A DNA stretch of 64,000 nt from Mycolicibacterium setense (GCF_000805385.1 NZ_JTJW01000005.1:248001-312000), one strand, 5' to 3'; shown: positions 46,932-58,768, counted from the stretch's first letter. Translations and numbers: made by a program. The notes: a model not told the origin generated them from the letters alone.

Positions 46932-48347
46932 TTGAGAGATGTCCTGATCGTCGGCGCCGGAAGCGCCGGATCAATTCTGGCCGAACGGCTTTCCAGCGAT
47001 CCTGGCTGTAACGTCACGGTCATCGAGGCAGGTCCGGCGCCGAGTGACCCGCGGGTAGAGGCGCAGATCACCGACGGCTTGCGGCTACCGATCGGCGCGG
47101 CCAGCTCGGTGGTGCGCCACTACGCGTCGGTGTTGACCGAGAATCCGCCGCGGCACACCGAGATCATGCGGGGATCGGTGGTGGGTGGTTCCGGGGCCGT
47201 CAACGGCGGCTACTTCTGCCGGGGCCTGCCGACGGACTTCGACACCTGGGCGGTGCCCGGGTGGGCCTGGGAGGATGTGCTGCCGCACTTCCGCGAGATC
47301 GAGTCCGACCTAGATTTCGACACTGCGCTCCATGGCGACAGCGGCCCGATCACCGTTCGTCGGGTACGTGAATTCGATGGCTGTACAGCATCATTCGTCG
47401 ACGCCGCCACCGGCGCGGGGTTCGGCTGGATCGATGACCTGAACAGCTCGGATACCGGCGCGGTGTTGCCTGCCGGGGTGGGAGCCGTTCCGCTGAACAT
47501 CAACGGCGGCACCAGGGTTGGGCCGGGCGGTGCCTACCTGAAACCGGCGCTTGCGCGGCCGAATCTCGAGGTGCGGACCGATACCCGGGTGCATCAGGTA
47601 CTGTTCCGCTCGAACCGAGCCGTCGGGGTGGCCTGTGGCGACGGCACGGTTCTCGAAGCAGGTCGAATCGTGCTGTGCTCCGGTGCAATTGGATCGGCGC
47701 ACCTGTTGCTGCTTTCCGGCGTCGGGCCGGCGCCGGAACTGGAGGCGCTCGGTATCCGGGTGGTGGCCGAACTGCCCGTCGGGATGCACACCGTCGACCA
47801 CCCGGAATGGGTGCTTCCGGTCTCCTGGGTGCCCACGCACGACCTGCCGCCGTTGGAGGCAGTGCTCACCACCGTCGACGGCATCGAGGTGCGTCCGTAC
47901 ACGGCGGGCTTCGCGGCCATGGTGCACGGGCCCGGACACGATCCGGCCGAACTTCCGCATCTGGGTGTGGCGCTGATGCGGCCGCACTCGCGCGGCCGGG
48001 TCCGGTTGGCGTCGGCCGATCCGGCGGTCGCGCCGGTCATCGAACACCGCTACGACACCGTGCCCGAGGATGTCGACGCACTGCGCCGGGGTTCGGAGCT
48101 GGCTCGCGAACTGGTCAGTCACACAGCCGAAGTCGGCGATGCGTCGTGGTCGACGTCGCAGCACCTGGCGGGCACCGCGCCGATGGGGACGGGGCCGGGC
48201 GCGGTGCTGGATCCCACCTGCCGGGTGCTGGGGGTCGAGGGCCTGTGGGTGGTCGACGGGTCGATCATGCCCGCGATCACCAGTCGCGGCCCGCACGCGA
48301 CGATTGCGATGATCGGTCATCGGGCCGCGGAGTTCGTCGCCACCTGA
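46932..48347 (+). CDS. mftG: GMC oxidoreductase MftG
   Basis: Flavoprotein of the glucose-methanol-choline family, 471 residues, that in mycobacteria links mycofactocinol oxidation to respiration. FAD motif DVLIVGAGSAGSILAERL at the extreme N-terminus, VVGGSGAVNGG, and C-terminal GLWVVDGSIMP with HATIAMIGHRAAEF. The start is TTG 46932, six bases after mftF, since the FAD motif begins at residue 3 and no ATG/GTG is in range; the ribosome site is weak. Last mft gene. Confidence 0.93.
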   Translation: MRDVLIVGAGSAGSILAERLSSDPGCNVTVIEAGPAPSDPRVEAQITDGLRLPIGAASSVVRHYASVLTENPPRHTEIMRGSVVGGSGAVNGGYFCRGLPTDFDTWAVPGWAWEDVLPHFREIESDLDFDTALHGDSGPITVRRVREFDGCTASFVDAATGAGFGWIDDLNSSDTGAVLPAGVGAVPLNINGGTRVGPGGAYLKPALARPNLEVRTDTRVHQVLFRSNRAVGVACGDGTVLEAGRIVLCSGAIGSAHLLLLSGVGPAPELEALGIRVVAELPVGMHTVDHPEWVLPVSWVPTHDLPPLEAVLTTVDGIEVRPYTAGFAAMVHGPGHDPAELPHLGVALMRPHSRGRVRLASADPAVAPVIEHRYDTVPEDVDALRRGSELARELVSHTAEVGDASWSTSQHLAGTAPMGTGPGAVLDPTCRVLGVEGLWVVDGSIMPAITSRGPHATIAMIGHRAAEFVAT

Positions 48348-48394
48348 CCCGGTGGACGACGTGGTGAGCGACTTTCATGGAGGTGTGACGGCGA

Positions 48395-49024
48395 ATGACT
48401 GCCGGAAGCGGTGATCCGCGCCCGGCCCGGTCCCGGGCCCGTTTACTGGAGGCGGCGACGGCGCTGTTGCGCTCTGGCGGGCCCAGCGCGGTGACCGTCG
48501 ATGCCGTCACGCGGGAGGCCAACGTGGCCAGGGCGACGTTGTACCGACACTTTCCGAGTGGAAATGATCTGCTGGCAGCGGCATTTCGCGCTCTCATCCC
48601 GGCGGCGCCGATGCCGCCGGAGGAGGGCACGCTGCGGTACCGGCTGATCACGCTGGTTCAGGCACAGGCCGACTCGATCGCCGAGGCGCCGATCAGCATC
48701 GCCGCGATGTCGTGGCTGGCGCTGGGTGGCGACCTGGAGCGGTTGCCCTGGCGGACGGGGGACAGTGCCGAGGTGCGGACCCTGCGCGAGCGGGTGGCAG
48801 AGCACTATGCGGCCCCGTTCGATGCGATCTTCGACAGTCCGGACGCCGTCGCCGAACTCGGCGACGTGGATCGCACGCAGGCCGCCGCCCTGCTGCTCGG
48901 CCCGATCGTGTTGGGCAAGCTGAGCACGCTGACCGCGTTCGACTACACCACGTGCGTGCGGGCTGCGGTGGACGGCTTCCTGGCCACTCACCGCCGGCCC
49001 GAGCAGCGTCAGCGCAACGAGTAA
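48395..49024 (+). CDS. TetR-family regulator
   Basis: Regulator of 209 residues: N-terminal HTH (AVTVDAVTREANVARATLY, residues about 32-50) and helical C-terminal domain. It is convergent with and overlaps a P450 gene by 16 bases. A perfect TTGAC/GTCAA palindrome lies in the promoter region of that P450, so the P450 and its divergent esterase neighbour are candidate targets. 47 bases after mftG on the same strand, so partial read-through from the mft operon is possible. Confidence 0.87.
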   Translation: MTAGSGDPRPARSRARLLEAATALLRSGGPSAVTVDAVTREANVARATLYRHFPSGNDLLAAAFRALIPAAPMPPEEGTLRYRLITLVQAQADSIAEAPISIAAMSWLALGGDLERLPWRTGDSAEVRTLRERVAEHYAAPFDAIFDSPDAVAELGDVDRTQAAALLLGPIVLGKLSTLTAFDYTTCVRAAVDGFLATHRRPEQRQRNE

Positions 49025-50262
49025 CGAATCGGCAGATGCTTGAGCCCGCCGACGAAAGTCGTCGCGGAAAGCTCTGGGGTACCGGCCAATTCGATGGAGT
49101 CCAGCCGGCCCAACAGCTCGGTGAACAGGCTGTTCATCTCCATCCGGGCCAGGGCCGCACCGAGGCAGAAGTGCACGCCGTAGCCGAATGCCAGGTGCTT
49201 GTTGGGATCCCGTCCGACGTCGAAGCGGTGCGGATCGCGAAACACTTCCTCGTCGCGATTACCGGAAACGTAGGCCAGGTAGACGGATTCGCCCTTCGCG
49301 ATCGGCGTCCCGCGCACGACGGTGTCGGCCGTGGCGGTGCGCATGAATTCCTTGACCGGGGTGGACCATCGGATCATCTCCTCGACCGCGGTGCCCATCA
49401 GCTCGGGGCTCGCCTGCAGTCTGGACAGTTGGTCCGGGTTCTCGATGAGTGCATGCAATCCGCCGGAGATCGCGTCCTTGGTGGTGTCGTGTCCCGCGCT
49501 GGCGACGATGACGTAGTAGGAGGCGGTGTCGACGTCGGAGAGTGGTTGCCCGTCGACGGTGCCGTTGGCGATGGCCGATGCCAGGTCCTCGGTCGGGTTG
49601 GCGCGGCGGGACGCGGTCAGTGCCGAGAAGTAGGTGAAGAAGTCCACCAGCACCGCGAGCTGGTCCTCCAGCGAGCCACCGTCGCGCTTGTACTCGTCGT
49701 CGTCGCCGCCGAACATCTCCTGAGTCAGCATGTGCATGCGGCCGAAGTCCTCTTCGGGCAGCCCGAGCAGCGACATGATCACGTACAGCGGGAAGTCGAC
49801 GGCGATCGCGGTGACGAAGTCGCACTCGGGCCCGATATCGCGCATCTTGTCGACGTAACGCTTGGCGAGCTCGTCCACCCGGACCTTGAGGTCCCGCATT
49901 GCCTTGGGGCGGAACCAATCCGCACCGATCGACCGCACCTTGCGGTGATGTGGGTCGTCCATGTGGATCAGGGTGCGCAGGCCCATGCCGGCCTCGAGCT
50001 GTTGCTTGGCGAGGTCGTCGGCGGCCGCGGTGGCCAGCAGGGGTCTGGGCTCGCTGATGAACAGCTCGTTGTCGCGCTCCACCGACATGATGTCGGCGTG
50101 CTTGGTCACGGCCCAGAACGGTCGGTAGGGCGCGTTGTCCACCCAGGCCACCGGATTGTTGGCGCGCAGATGGGTCAGTGCGGTGTGCAGTCGTACGTCG
50201 TCGGCGTACGCAGTCGGGTCGGCGAGCACCTTGGCGGCGTCATCCATCGTCGGCGCGCTCAT
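49009..50262 (-). CDS. Cytochrome P450
   Basis: Heme monooxygenase of 417 residues. I-helix SAGHDTT (acid/alcohol pair normal), the ExxR in VEEMIRW, and the heme loop FGYGVHFCLGAALARME with the Cys ligand. Start ATG 50262 has AGGAGGAG just upstream; the open frame to 51072 is an antisense artefact. Sequence style is that of mycobacterial CYPs that act on steroids or fatty acids, but no family number is assigned. Redox partners could include the ferredoxin reductase at 37018. Confidence 0.93.
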   Translation of the reverse strand: MSAPTMDDAAKVLADPTAYADDVRLHTALTHLRANNPVAWVDNAPYRPFWAVTKHADIMSVERDNELFISEPRPLLATAAADDLAKQQLEAGMGLRTLIHMDDPHHRKVRSIGADWFRPKAMRDLKVRVDELAKRYVDKMRDIGPECDFVTAIAVDFPLYVIMSLLGLPEEDFGRMHMLTQEMFGGDDDEYKRDGGSLEDQLAVLVDFFTYFSALTASRRANPTEDLASAIANGTVDGQPLSDVDTASYYVIVASAGHDTTKDAISGGLHALIENPDQLSRLQASPELMGTAVEEMIRWSTPVKEFMRTATADTVVRGTPIAKGESVYLAYVSGNRDEEVFRDPHRFDVGRDPNKHLAFGYGVHFCLGAALARMEMNSLFTELLGRLDSIELAGTPELSATTFVGGLKHLPIRYSLR

Positions 50263-50286
50263 ACAGACTCCTCCTGGGCGTGGTAC

Positions 50287-50300
50287 TTGACGGGTGTCAA
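50287..50300. promoter_or_regulatory. TTGAC-N4-GTCAA palindrome between P450 and esterase
   Basis: Perfect inverted repeat TTGACGGGTGTCAA, 25 bases upstream of the P450 start and on the promoter side of the divergent esterase. Shape and place fit a TetR-family operator. Confidence 0.45.
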
Positions 50301-50370
50301 TTACCACCATATGTGATCGGCGCCACGTAAGGACGACGATTTTGTGGATCCGCCCCGTACGCTCGCAGCC

Positions 50371-51984
50371 ATGCGGTCGGGGCGGCGGGCCATGGCGTTG
50401 CTGGCAGTGATGGCGATGCTGGTTGCGGGCTGTGCGAGTGGTGGCGGCGTGGCCCCGACACCGGTGCCACCCCAGGGGCATGTCCAGGGCACCGACCCGG
50501 CGCTTGTCCAGACCGCGTCCGGGATCCTGCGCGGCACAGTGGCATCCGACCATCGACTGTTCGCCGGCGTGCCGTATGCCGCTGCGCCGGTGGGCCCGAA
50601 TCGGTTCGCCGCGCCGACCCCCGGTGCGGGGTGGCCGCGGGAGCGCGACGCCACGCGGGCCGGCCCGCGCTGTATCCAGGACCCGAGCGCCGATCCCGAA
50701 CAGGGAGCCAACACCGCAGAGGACTGCCTGTCGCTGAACGTCTGGACGCCGCCGGTCGCAGATGAGAAGCGGCCCGTCATGGTGTGGATCCACGGCGGTG
50801 CGTTCGTGGGTGGCAGCAGTGGCATCTACGACGCGCGACGGCTGGCCGCGCGCGGCGGCATCATTGTGGTGACGATCAACTACCGGCTGGGGACCCTGGG
50901 CTTCCTCGCCCACCCGGCACTGGGAGCTGGCGGCGATATCGGAAACTACGGCCTGGCGGACCAGCAGGCGGCGCTGCGGTGGGTTCGAGACAACATCGCC
51001 GATTTCGGCGGCGATCCGCAAAAGGTCACTGTCGCCGGTGAATCCGCGGGTGGCATGTCGGTGTGCGACCACCTGGTCTCGCCTGGATCTGCAGGTTTGT
51101 TCCGTGCCGCGATCTTGATGAGCGCACCCTGCCAGGCGCAGGCGGACCTCACCGCCGCCACCGGCCGGTCGCTCGAATACGCGGCCGCTGCCGGCTGTCC
51201 GGATCCCGCGACCGCAGCCACCTGCCTGCGCGCCCTGCCGGTCGATGCACTGCGAAAACCGGTGTGGTACTTCAATATCGGCAGCGATGAGCTGACAGGT
51301 CCGATCACGGGCTCGGCATTGATACCCCAGGCGCCGTTGGCGGCATTCGGCTCAGGTGAGAGCGATCCGGTGCCGTTGCTGATCGGTACCACTCGCGACG
51401 AGTTCACTCTCTTCGTAGCGTTGCGCTATCTGCGGGCGGGGCAGCGTTACACACCGGGCGACTACCCGCGGTTGTTGTCCGAGACTTTCGGCGCCGATGC
51501 CGCGGCCGTGGCTGCGCACTATCCGATCGATCGATACGGCGGTGTCGCACAGGCATATTCGGCGGCCGTCACCGACGGCGACTTCGCCTGCGTCTCGGAA
51601 CGGATCGCGGGTGACCTGTCCCACGCCGGGCCGGTCTACGCCTATGAGTTCAACGACCGCAACGCCCCGGCTCCGGAGGTGTTGCGCACGCTGCCGTTCC
51701 CGGTCGGCGCCAGCCACTCGCTGGAGCTCCGCTATCTGTTCGATGTCGGCGGGGCGCCACCGCTGAACCCGGCGCAGCAACGGCTCTCGGATCAGATGAT
51801 CGACTACTGGAGCGCCTTCGTGCGCACCGGTGAGCCCACGGTCGACGGTGGACCGGCGTGGCCAAGCTTCGATCAGGCGGGCGACGGCGCCAGAATGTCG
51901 TTGCAGGCCGACGGCAGTCGCGTCGACAATGACTACGCCCACGTACATCAATGTTCGTTGTGGGCTGCGCTGAAGGAGAAGTGA
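50371..51984 (+). CDS. Type-B carboxylesterase, lipoprotein
   Basis: Cell-surface esterase of 537 residues. Lipoprotein signal with lipobox VAGC and a Gly/Pro-rich linker; then the alpha/beta-hydrolase with EDCLSLNVW, oxyanion loop HGGAFVGG, nucleophile GESAGGMSV, acid in TRDEF and a C-terminal His in GASHSLELRY. The ATG at 50371 gives a clean signal peptide; GTG 50344 is in frame. Divergent from the P450 with the TTGAC palindrome between. Confidence 0.88.
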   Translation: MRSGRRAMALLAVMAMLVAGCASGGGVAPTPVPPQGHVQGTDPALVQTASGILRGTVASDHRLFAGVPYAAAPVGPNRFAAPTPGAGWPRERDATRAGPRCIQDPSADPEQGANTAEDCLSLNVWTPPVADEKRPVMVWIHGGAFVGGSSGIYDARRLAARGGIIVVTINYRLGTLGFLAHPALGAGGDIGNYGLADQQAALRWVRDNIADFGGDPQKVTVAGESAGGMSVCDHLVSPGSAGLFRAAILMSAPCQAQADLTAATGRSLEYAAAAGCPDPATAATCLRALPVDALRKPVWYFNIGSDELTGPITGSALIPQAPLAAFGSGESDPVPLLIGTTRDEFTLFVALRYLRAGQRYTPGDYPRLLSETFGADAAAVAAHYPIDRYGGVAQAYSAAVTDGDFACVSERIAGDLSHAGPVYAYEFNDRNAPAPEVLRTLPFPVGASHSLELRYLFDVGGAPPLNPAQQRLSDQMIDYWSAFVRTGEPTVDGGPAWPSFDQAGDGARMSLQADGSRVDNDYAHVHQCSLWAALKEK

Positions 51985-51989
51985 ACTCG

Positions 51990-52343
51990 ATGGCGACACC
52001 GGACCCGCAGTCGTTCGCCGAGGAATGGGTGAGTGCGTGGAACGCGCACGACGTGGAGGCGGTGCTGGCTCATTTCCACGACGACGTGGTGTTCAGTTCA
52101 CCTGTCGCCGCGCGGGTGCTGCCCGAGACCGGGGGTGTGGTGCGGGGCAAGGACGCCTTGCGCCATTACTGGACGACGGCGCTGGCAAGGTTTCCCGATC
52201 TGCATTTCGAGGTCGTCGGGACCTACCGCGGCGAATCGGCTCTGGTGATCCACTATCGCAATCAGCTCGGCGGGTTGGTCAACGAGGTGCTGCTGTTCGA
52301 CGGTGCACTCGTGCGCGAAGGACACGGCACCTACCTGGACTAG
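51990..52343 (+). CDS. SnoaL-like / NTF2-fold protein
   Basis: Small protein of 117 residues with the SnoaL-like pattern (FAEEWVSAWNAHDVEAVLAHF, then HDDVVFSSPVAA, and a C-terminal sheet). Such folds act as isomerases, hydrolases or ligand binders; none can be chosen here. ATG 51990 follows AAGGAG at a distance of about 10 bases; GTG 51981 overlapping the esterase stop is possible. Probably co-transcribed with the esterase. Confidence 0.8.
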   Translation: MATPDPQSFAEEWVSAWNAHDVEAVLAHFHDDVVFSSPVAARVLPETGGVVRGKDALRHYWTTALARFPDLHFEVVGTYRGESALVIHYRNQLGGLVNEVLLFDGALVREGHGTYLD

Positions 52344-52346
52344 TGC

Positions 52347-52402
52347 CGAGCGTGCCCTCAGATCGCGGTGTCAAGCGAAATCGCGATCCCAGCGCACGCT
52401 CG
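52347..52402. terminator. Nested bidirectional hairpin
   Basis: Outer arms CGAGCGTGC (52347-52355) and GCACGCTCG (52394-52402), inner arms GATCGCG (52361-52367) and CGCGATC (52382-52388). It lies between convergent genes and has no T-tract. Confidence 0.6.
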
Positions 52403-52408
52403 TGACTA

Positions 52409-52879
52409 CTAGGCCGGCGTCACCCAGGTGGTGATGTCGGCGTGCACCACTTCCACACCGTGGCGGTCGGTGATGCTGACCGGCACCACGATGTCGGTGC
52501 CCTCGGTGATGGTGCCGAAATCGGGCGGCGTCAGTTCGGCCCGGGCCCGCAGCGACGTGGTGGCCTTCGCGAGGTACTGCACATTCATGGCCTTGGGGAT
52601 CCAGCGGTGCGTCGTCGGCACGGTGGCCTCCATCAACATCCCCATCGCCATCTCGGCGGCATTGCACGACGCGATGGCGTGCACCGTGTGCAGATGGTTG
52701 TAGACGTAGAACCACTTGGGCACGGTCACCTCGGCCAGTCCGGGTTCCATGCGCCGCACGTGGGGGAGTATCGACGCGAAGTACGGCACCCGGGCCATCG
52801 CCGCCGCCGAGAACAGGCGGGTGCCCAGTGGCTTGCCGGACAACTGCTGCCAAGCGCGGTACGTGGGGGTGACGGTCAC
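52409..52879 (-). CDS. DUF4442 hotdog-fold protein
   Basis: Protein of 156 residues of the DUF4442 family (hotdog fold, thioesterase-like): VTPTYRAWQQLSGKPLGTRL at the N-terminus, HLHTVHAIASCNAAEMAMG in the helix that carries catalytic residues in related thioesterases, and IVVPVSITDRHGVEVVHADI at the C-terminus. GTG 52879 is used, as family members start here; the longer frame runs through a palindrome. Acyl-CoA substrate is an inference. Confidence 0.8.
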   Translation of the reverse strand: MTVTPTYRAWQQLSGKPLGTRLFSAAAMARVPYFASILPHVRRMEPGLAEVTVPKWFYVYNHLHTVHAIASCNAAEMAMGMLMEATVPTTHRWIPKAMNVQYLAKATTSLRARAELTPPDFGTITEGTDIVVPVSITDRHGVEVVHADITTWVTPA

Positions 52880-52888
52880 CGGGCCTAC

Positions 52889-52904
52889 CTTACTCGAAAG
52901 TAAG
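52889..52904. promoter_or_regulatory. CTTACT-CGAA-AGTAAG palindrome
   Basis: Perfect 6-bp inverted repeat with 4-base spacer, 10 bases upstream of the DUF4442 start codon, so it would overlap the promoter or the start of that transcript. Palindromes of the TTACT/AGTAA kind are common operators of TetR-family lipid regulators, but the regulator is unknown. Confidence 0.4.
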
Positions 52905-53040
52905 ATACGCATCCGCGCAGCGTTGGCGCACCCAGATTGAAGCCAGGGGCAAACCCGGGCTCGGATTTGTCCCTGAGTGCAATCTCGGCGACGATTGAGG
53001 CGGCGTGCGTGCACGCCCCCGGACCTGCTCGATCGTGGAT

Positions 53041-53069
53041 TTGGAGGACGCCCAGATCTAGGGCATACT
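53041..53069 (+). promoter_or_regulatory. Putative S10 operon promoter
   Basis: TTGGAG at 53041-53046, 17-base spacer, CATACT at 53064-53069. Transcription would start near 53076, giving a leader of about 275 bases. Confidence 0.5.
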
Positions 53070-53351
53070 GTTCGGGTTGCCTTGAGCCGGGTATTTTCTG
53101 GCCGGGCATACGACCGGCGCCCCCACGGGCGCGTCCGGTCCCAACACCGATCTCGACGGATTTTTCACGGCGAGGACGTGTGCGTGAGGGCGACACACCC
53201 GACCGCGGGGGCCGGTGAACCACAGACAGGTAAACAGCGGCGGCAATTCTCGGCGTATCCGCGCCGGGGCACCAGGCCCGACGGGGTTTCGATGGTTTCC
53301 ATCGGGGCTCCGATACGGCCGGCCGATGTACGAAGTAGAGGTAGGAGAAGC

Positions 53352-53657
53352 GTGGCGGGACAGAAGATCCGCATCAGGCTCAAGGCCTACGACCATGAGG
53401 CCATTGATGCCTCGGCGCGAAAGATCGTCGAGACGGTCACCCGTACCGGTGCCAGTGTGGTGGGCCCCGTGCCGCTGCCGACCGAGAAGAACGTGTATTG
53501 CGTCATTCGGTCGCCGCACAAGTACAAGGACTCGCGGGAGCATTTCGAAATGCGCACCCACAAGCGACTGATCGACATCCTCGACCCGACGCCGAAGACG
53601 GTTGACGCGCTCATGCGTATCGACCTGCCGGCCAGTGTCGACGTCAACATCCAGTAG
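53352..53657 (+). CDS. rpsJ: 30S ribosomal protein S10
   Basis: First gene of the S10 operon; S10 also acts in NusB-dependent antitermination. 101 residues starting [19 protein letters not shown] and ending [11 protein letters not shown] start with AGGAGA close upstream; the frame open to 52977 is leader. Sequence normal for actinobacteria. Confidence 0.98.
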
Positions 53658-53671
53658 GAGATCCAGAACAG

Positions 53672-54322
53672 ATGGCAAGAAAAGGCATCCTGGGCACCAA
53701 GCTGGGCATGACGCAGGTGTTCGATGAGAACAACAAAGTCGTCCCGGTGACGGTCGTGAAGGCCGGCCCCAACGTGGTGACCCTTATCCGTACCCCCGAG
53801 CGCGACGGCTACAGCGCCGTGCAGCTCGCCTATGGCGAGATCAGCCCGCGCAAGGTCAACAAGCCCGTCACCGGGCAGTACGCCGCCGCGGGTGTCAACC
53901 CGCGCCGCCACCTGGCCGAGCTGCGGGTCGACGAGGCTGCGGCCGCCGAGTACGAGGTCGGCCAGGAGCTGACCGCCGAGATCTTCGCCGACGGTGCTTA
54001 CGTCGACGTGACCGGCACCAGCAAGGGCAAGGGCTTCGCAGGCACCATGAAGCGTCACGGCTTCAAGGGCCAGGGCGCCGCCCACGGTGCGCAGGCCGTG
54101 CACCGTCGTCCCGGCTCCATCGGTGGCTGTGCCACCCCGGGCCGCGTGTTCAAGGGCACCCGGATGTCGGGCCGCATGGGCCACGACCGGGTGACCACGC
54201 AGAACCTCAAGGTTCACAAGGTCGATGCCGAGAACGGCGTGCTGTTGATCAAGGGAGCAATCCCCGGACGCAACGGTGGTCTGGTGGTTGTCCGCAGCGC
54301 AATCAAGCGAGGCGAGAAGTAA
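53672..54322 (+). CDS. rplC: 50S ribosomal protein L3
   Basis: Early-assembly 50S protein near the peptidyl-transferase centre, 216 residues ([17 protein letters not shown] at the N-terminus; [19 protein letters not shown] in the extension that reaches the catalytic centre). The stop shares a base with rplD (TAATG). Confidence 0.98.
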   Translation: MARKGILGTKLGMTQVFDENNKVVPVTVVKAGPNVVTLIRTPERDGYSAVQLAYGEISPRKVNKPVTGQYAAAGVNPRRHLAELRVDEAAAAEYEVGQELTAEIFADGAYVDVTGTSKGKGFAGTMKRHGFKGQGAAHGAQAVHRRPGSIGGCATPGRVFKGTRMSGRMGHDRVTTQNLKVHKVDAENGVLLIKGAIPGRNGGLVVVRSAIKRGEK

Positions 54323-54978
54323 TGACTTTGAAAATTGACGTTAAGACGCCGGCCGGTAAGACGGACGGTTCCGTCGAGCTGCCTGCCGCGCTGTTCGACG
54401 TCGAGCCCAACATCGCTCTGATGCACCAGGTCGTCAACGCACAGTTGGCCGCCAAGCGCCAGGGCACCCACTCGACGAAGACCCGCGGTGAGGTCTCCGG
54501 TGGCGGCAAGAAGCCGTACCGGCAGAAGGGCACCGGCCGGGCGCGTCAGGGCTCGACCCGCGCACCGCAGTTCACCGGCGGTGGCGTCGTGCACGGCCCG
54601 CAGCCGCGCGACTACAGCCAGCGGACCCCGAAGAAGATGATCGCCGCCGCCCTGCGCGGTGCGCTGTCGGACCGGGCCCGCAACGAGCGGATCCACGCGA
54701 TCACCGAACTCGTCGAGGGCCAGACCCCGTCGACCAAGAGCGCCAAGGCGTTCCTGGCGAGCCTGACTGAGAACAAAAAGGTTCTCGTCGTCATCGGCCG
54801 CACAGATGAGGTCGGGCTCAAGAGCGTCCGCAACCTGCCCGGTGTGCACGTGGTCTCCCCGGACCAGCTCAACACCTACGACGTGCTCAACGCCGACGAT
54901 CTGGTGTTCTCGGTTGAGGCCCTGAACGCGTACATCAGCGCGAGCACCAAGGACCAAAAAGAAGGAGCGTCGGTCTGA
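54322..54978 (+). CDS. rplD: 50S ribosomal protein L4
   Basis: Lines the exit tunnel, 218 residues, with the long tunnel loop ([20 protein letters not shown]). In enterobacteria L4 also represses the S10 operon; whether this occurs here is unknown. Overlaps rplC and rplW by one base each. Confidence 0.98.
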   Translation: MTLKIDVKTPAGKTDGSVELPAALFDVEPNIALMHQVVNAQLAAKRQGTHSTKTRGEVSGGGKKPYRQKGTGRARQGSTRAPQFTGGGVVHGPQPRDYSQRTPKKMIAAALRGALSDRARNERIHAITELVEGQTPSTKSAKAFLASLTENKKVLVVIGRTDEVGLKSVRNLPGVHVVSPDQLNTYDVLNADDLVFSVEALNAYISASTKDQKEGASV

Positions 54979-55280
54979 TGGCAACGATTACAGACCCCCG
55001 CGACATCATCCTGGCCCCGGTCATCTCGGAGAAGTCGTACGGGCTGATCGAGGACAACGTGTACACGTTCATCGTGCACCCGGACTCCAACAAGACGCAG
55101 ATCAAGATCGCCATCGAGAAGATCTTCGACGTCAAGGTGAGCTCGGTGAACACCGCCAACCGGCAGGGCAAGCGCAAGCGCACTCGCGCGGGCTTCGGCA
55201 AGCGCAAGGACACCAAGCGCGCCATCGTCACCCTGGCCGCCGGCAGCAAGCCGATCGAACTGTTCGGAGCCCCGGCCTGA
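54978..55280 (+). CDS. rplW: 50S ribosomal protein L23
   Basis: Tunnel-exit protein that docks trigger factor and SRP, 100 residues ([20 protein letters not shown]). ATG overlaps the rplD stop (TGATG). Confidence 0.98.
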   Translation: MATITDPRDIILAPVISEKSYGLIEDNVYTFIVHPDSNKTQIKIAIEKIFDVKVSSVNTANRQGKRKRTRAGFGKRKDTKRAIVTLAAGSKPIELFGAPA

Positions 55281-55310
55281 CCGGCCGGGAACTAAGAGGA
55301 TTTAACTGAT

Positions 55311-56147
<837 letters not shown>

Positions 56148-56168
56148 GCCGCGGAAGGAGTAGCAGCG

Positions 56169-56446
56169 ATGCCTCGTAGTCTCAAAAAGGGTCCGTTCGT
56201 CGACGACCATCTTCTCAAGAAGGTCGACGTTCAGAACGAGAAGAACAGCAAGCAGGTCATCAAGACCTGGTCGCGTCGGTCCACCATTCTCCCCGACTTC
56301 ATTGGGCACACGTTTGCGGTGCATGACGGCCGCAAGCACGTCCCGGTGTTCGTCACCGAGGCGATGGTCGGGCACAAGCTCGGCGAATTCGCCCCGACGC
56401 GCACCTTCAAGGGTCACATCAAGGACGACCGGAAGAGCAAGCGGCG

Positions 56447-56450
<4 letters not shown>
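56169..56450 (+). CDS. rpsS: 30S ribosomal protein S19
   Basis: Head protein of the 30S subunit, 93 residues ([19 protein letters not shown]). GGAAGGAG precedes the start. Its TGA overlaps the rplV ATG (ATGA). Confidence 0.98.
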
Positions 56451-57741
<1,291 letters not shown>

Positions 57742-57743
57742 TC

Positions 57744-58160
57744 ATGCTGATTCCCCGCAAGGTCAAGCACCGCAAGCAGCACCACCCCCGGCAGCGCGGC
57801 ATCGCCAGTGGTGGCACGCAGGTCAGCTTCGGTGATTACGGCATCCAGGCCCTCGGCCACGCCTACATCACCAACCGGCAGATCGAGTCCGCTCGTATCG
57901 CCATCAACCGGCACATCAAGCGTGGCGGCAAGGTCTGGATCAACATCTTCCCGGACCGCCCGCTGACCAAGAAGCCCGCCGAGACCCGCATGGGTTCCGG
58001 TAAGGGTTCGCCGGAGTGGTGGGTCGCCAACGTCAAGCCGGGTCGCATTCTGTTCGAGATCAGCTACCCCGACGAGAAGATCGCCAAGGAAGCGCTGACT
58101 CGCGCAATCCACAAGCTGCCGATCAAGGCACGCATCGTGAGTCGAGAGGAGCAGTTCTGA
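57744..58160 (+). CDS. rplP: 50S ribosomal protein L16
   Basis: A-site-proximal 50S protein, 138 residues ([19 protein letters not shown]). Starts two bases after rpsC and overlaps rpmC by one base. Confidence 0.98.
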   Translation: MLIPRKVKHRKQHHPRQRGIASGGTQVSFGDYGIQALGHAYITNRQIESARIAINRHIKRGGKVWINIFPDRPLTKKPAETRMGSGKGSPEWWVANVKPGRILFEISYPDEKIAKEALTRAIHKLPIKARIVSREEQF

Positions 58161-58393
58161 TGGCAGTGGGAACTACGCCTGGTGAACTGCGCGAACTGTC
58201 CGACACCGAGTTGAAGGACAAGCTCCGCGAGTCGAAGGAAGAGCTGTTCAACCTGCGCTTCCAGATGGCGACCGGTCAGCTGGCCAACAACCGTCGGCTG
58301 CGCGTCGTGCGCCAGGAGATTGCACGGGTGTACACCGTGCTGCGTGAACGTGAGTTGGGTCTGGCTTCCGGGCCCGGTGGTGAGGATTCGTAA
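58160..58393 (+). CDS. rpmC: 50S ribosomal protein L29
   Basis: Small tunnel-exit protein, 77 residues, a helical hairpin ([20 protein letters not shown], then [20 protein letters not shown]). ATG at 58160 is set by TGATG overlap with rplP; the frame open to 58016 lies within rplP. Confidence 0.97.
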   Translation: MAVGTTPGELRELSDTELKDKLRESKEELFNLRFQMATGQLANNRRLRVVRQEIARVYTVLRERELGLASGPGGEDS

Positions 58394-58689
58394 TGGCAGA
58401 AACTAAGGGCCCCAGGCACACGCCGGCCACCGAGACGCAGCGCGGCCGTCGCAAGACCGCCATCGGTTACGTGGTCAGCGACAAGATGCAGAAGACCATC
58501 GTGGTCGAGCTGGAAGATCGTAAGAGCCACCCGCTCTACGGCAAGATCATCCGGACCACCAAGAAGGTCAAGGCGCACGACGAGAACGGTGATGCCGGTA
58601 TCGGCGACCGCGTCTCGCTGATGGAGACCCGACCGCTGTCGGCCTCCAAGCGCTGGCGCCTGGTCGAGGTGCTGGAGAAGGCGAAGTAG
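58393..58689 (+). CDS. rpsQ: 30S ribosomal protein S17
   Basis: Primary 16S-binding protein, 98 residues ([20 protein letters not shown]). Overlaps rpmC (TAATG). Last gene of the S10 operon here; a terminator follows, as in other mycobacteria where the spc operon is separate. Confidence 0.98.
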   Translation: MAETKGPRHTPATETQRGRRKTAIGYVVSDKMQKTIVVELEDRKSHPLYGKIIRTTKKVKAHDENGDAGIGDRVSLMETRPLSASKRWRLVEVLEKAK

Positions 58690-58716
58690 CGAAAGCTGCA
58701 CTTCTCCGCTCTGCGC

Positions 58717-58768
58717 GAGCAGACGACAAAGTGCCCCAAACCTTCGGGTTTGGGGCACTTTTGCTTTC
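58717..58768 (+). terminator. Terminator of the S10 operon
   Basis: GAGCAGAC at 58717-58724, then a perfect 15-bp stem (58728-58742 with 58747-58761), TTCG loop, and TGCTTTC tail. Confidence 0.88.

Larger units (their letters stand above)
52880..53351 (+). other. Intergenic region before the S10 operon
   Basis: 472 bases without a convincing gene. It holds the CTTACT palindrome next to the DUF4442 start and the S10 promoter at 53041-53069. The remaining 280 bases are probably the S10 operon leader; where L4-type feedback operates in other bacteria it acts there, but no such structure is claimed. Confidence 0.5.

Noticed and set aside
50263..51072. N-terminal extension of the P450 frame
   Set aside because: The strong ribosome site and family start are at 50262; the extension is antisense to the esterase.
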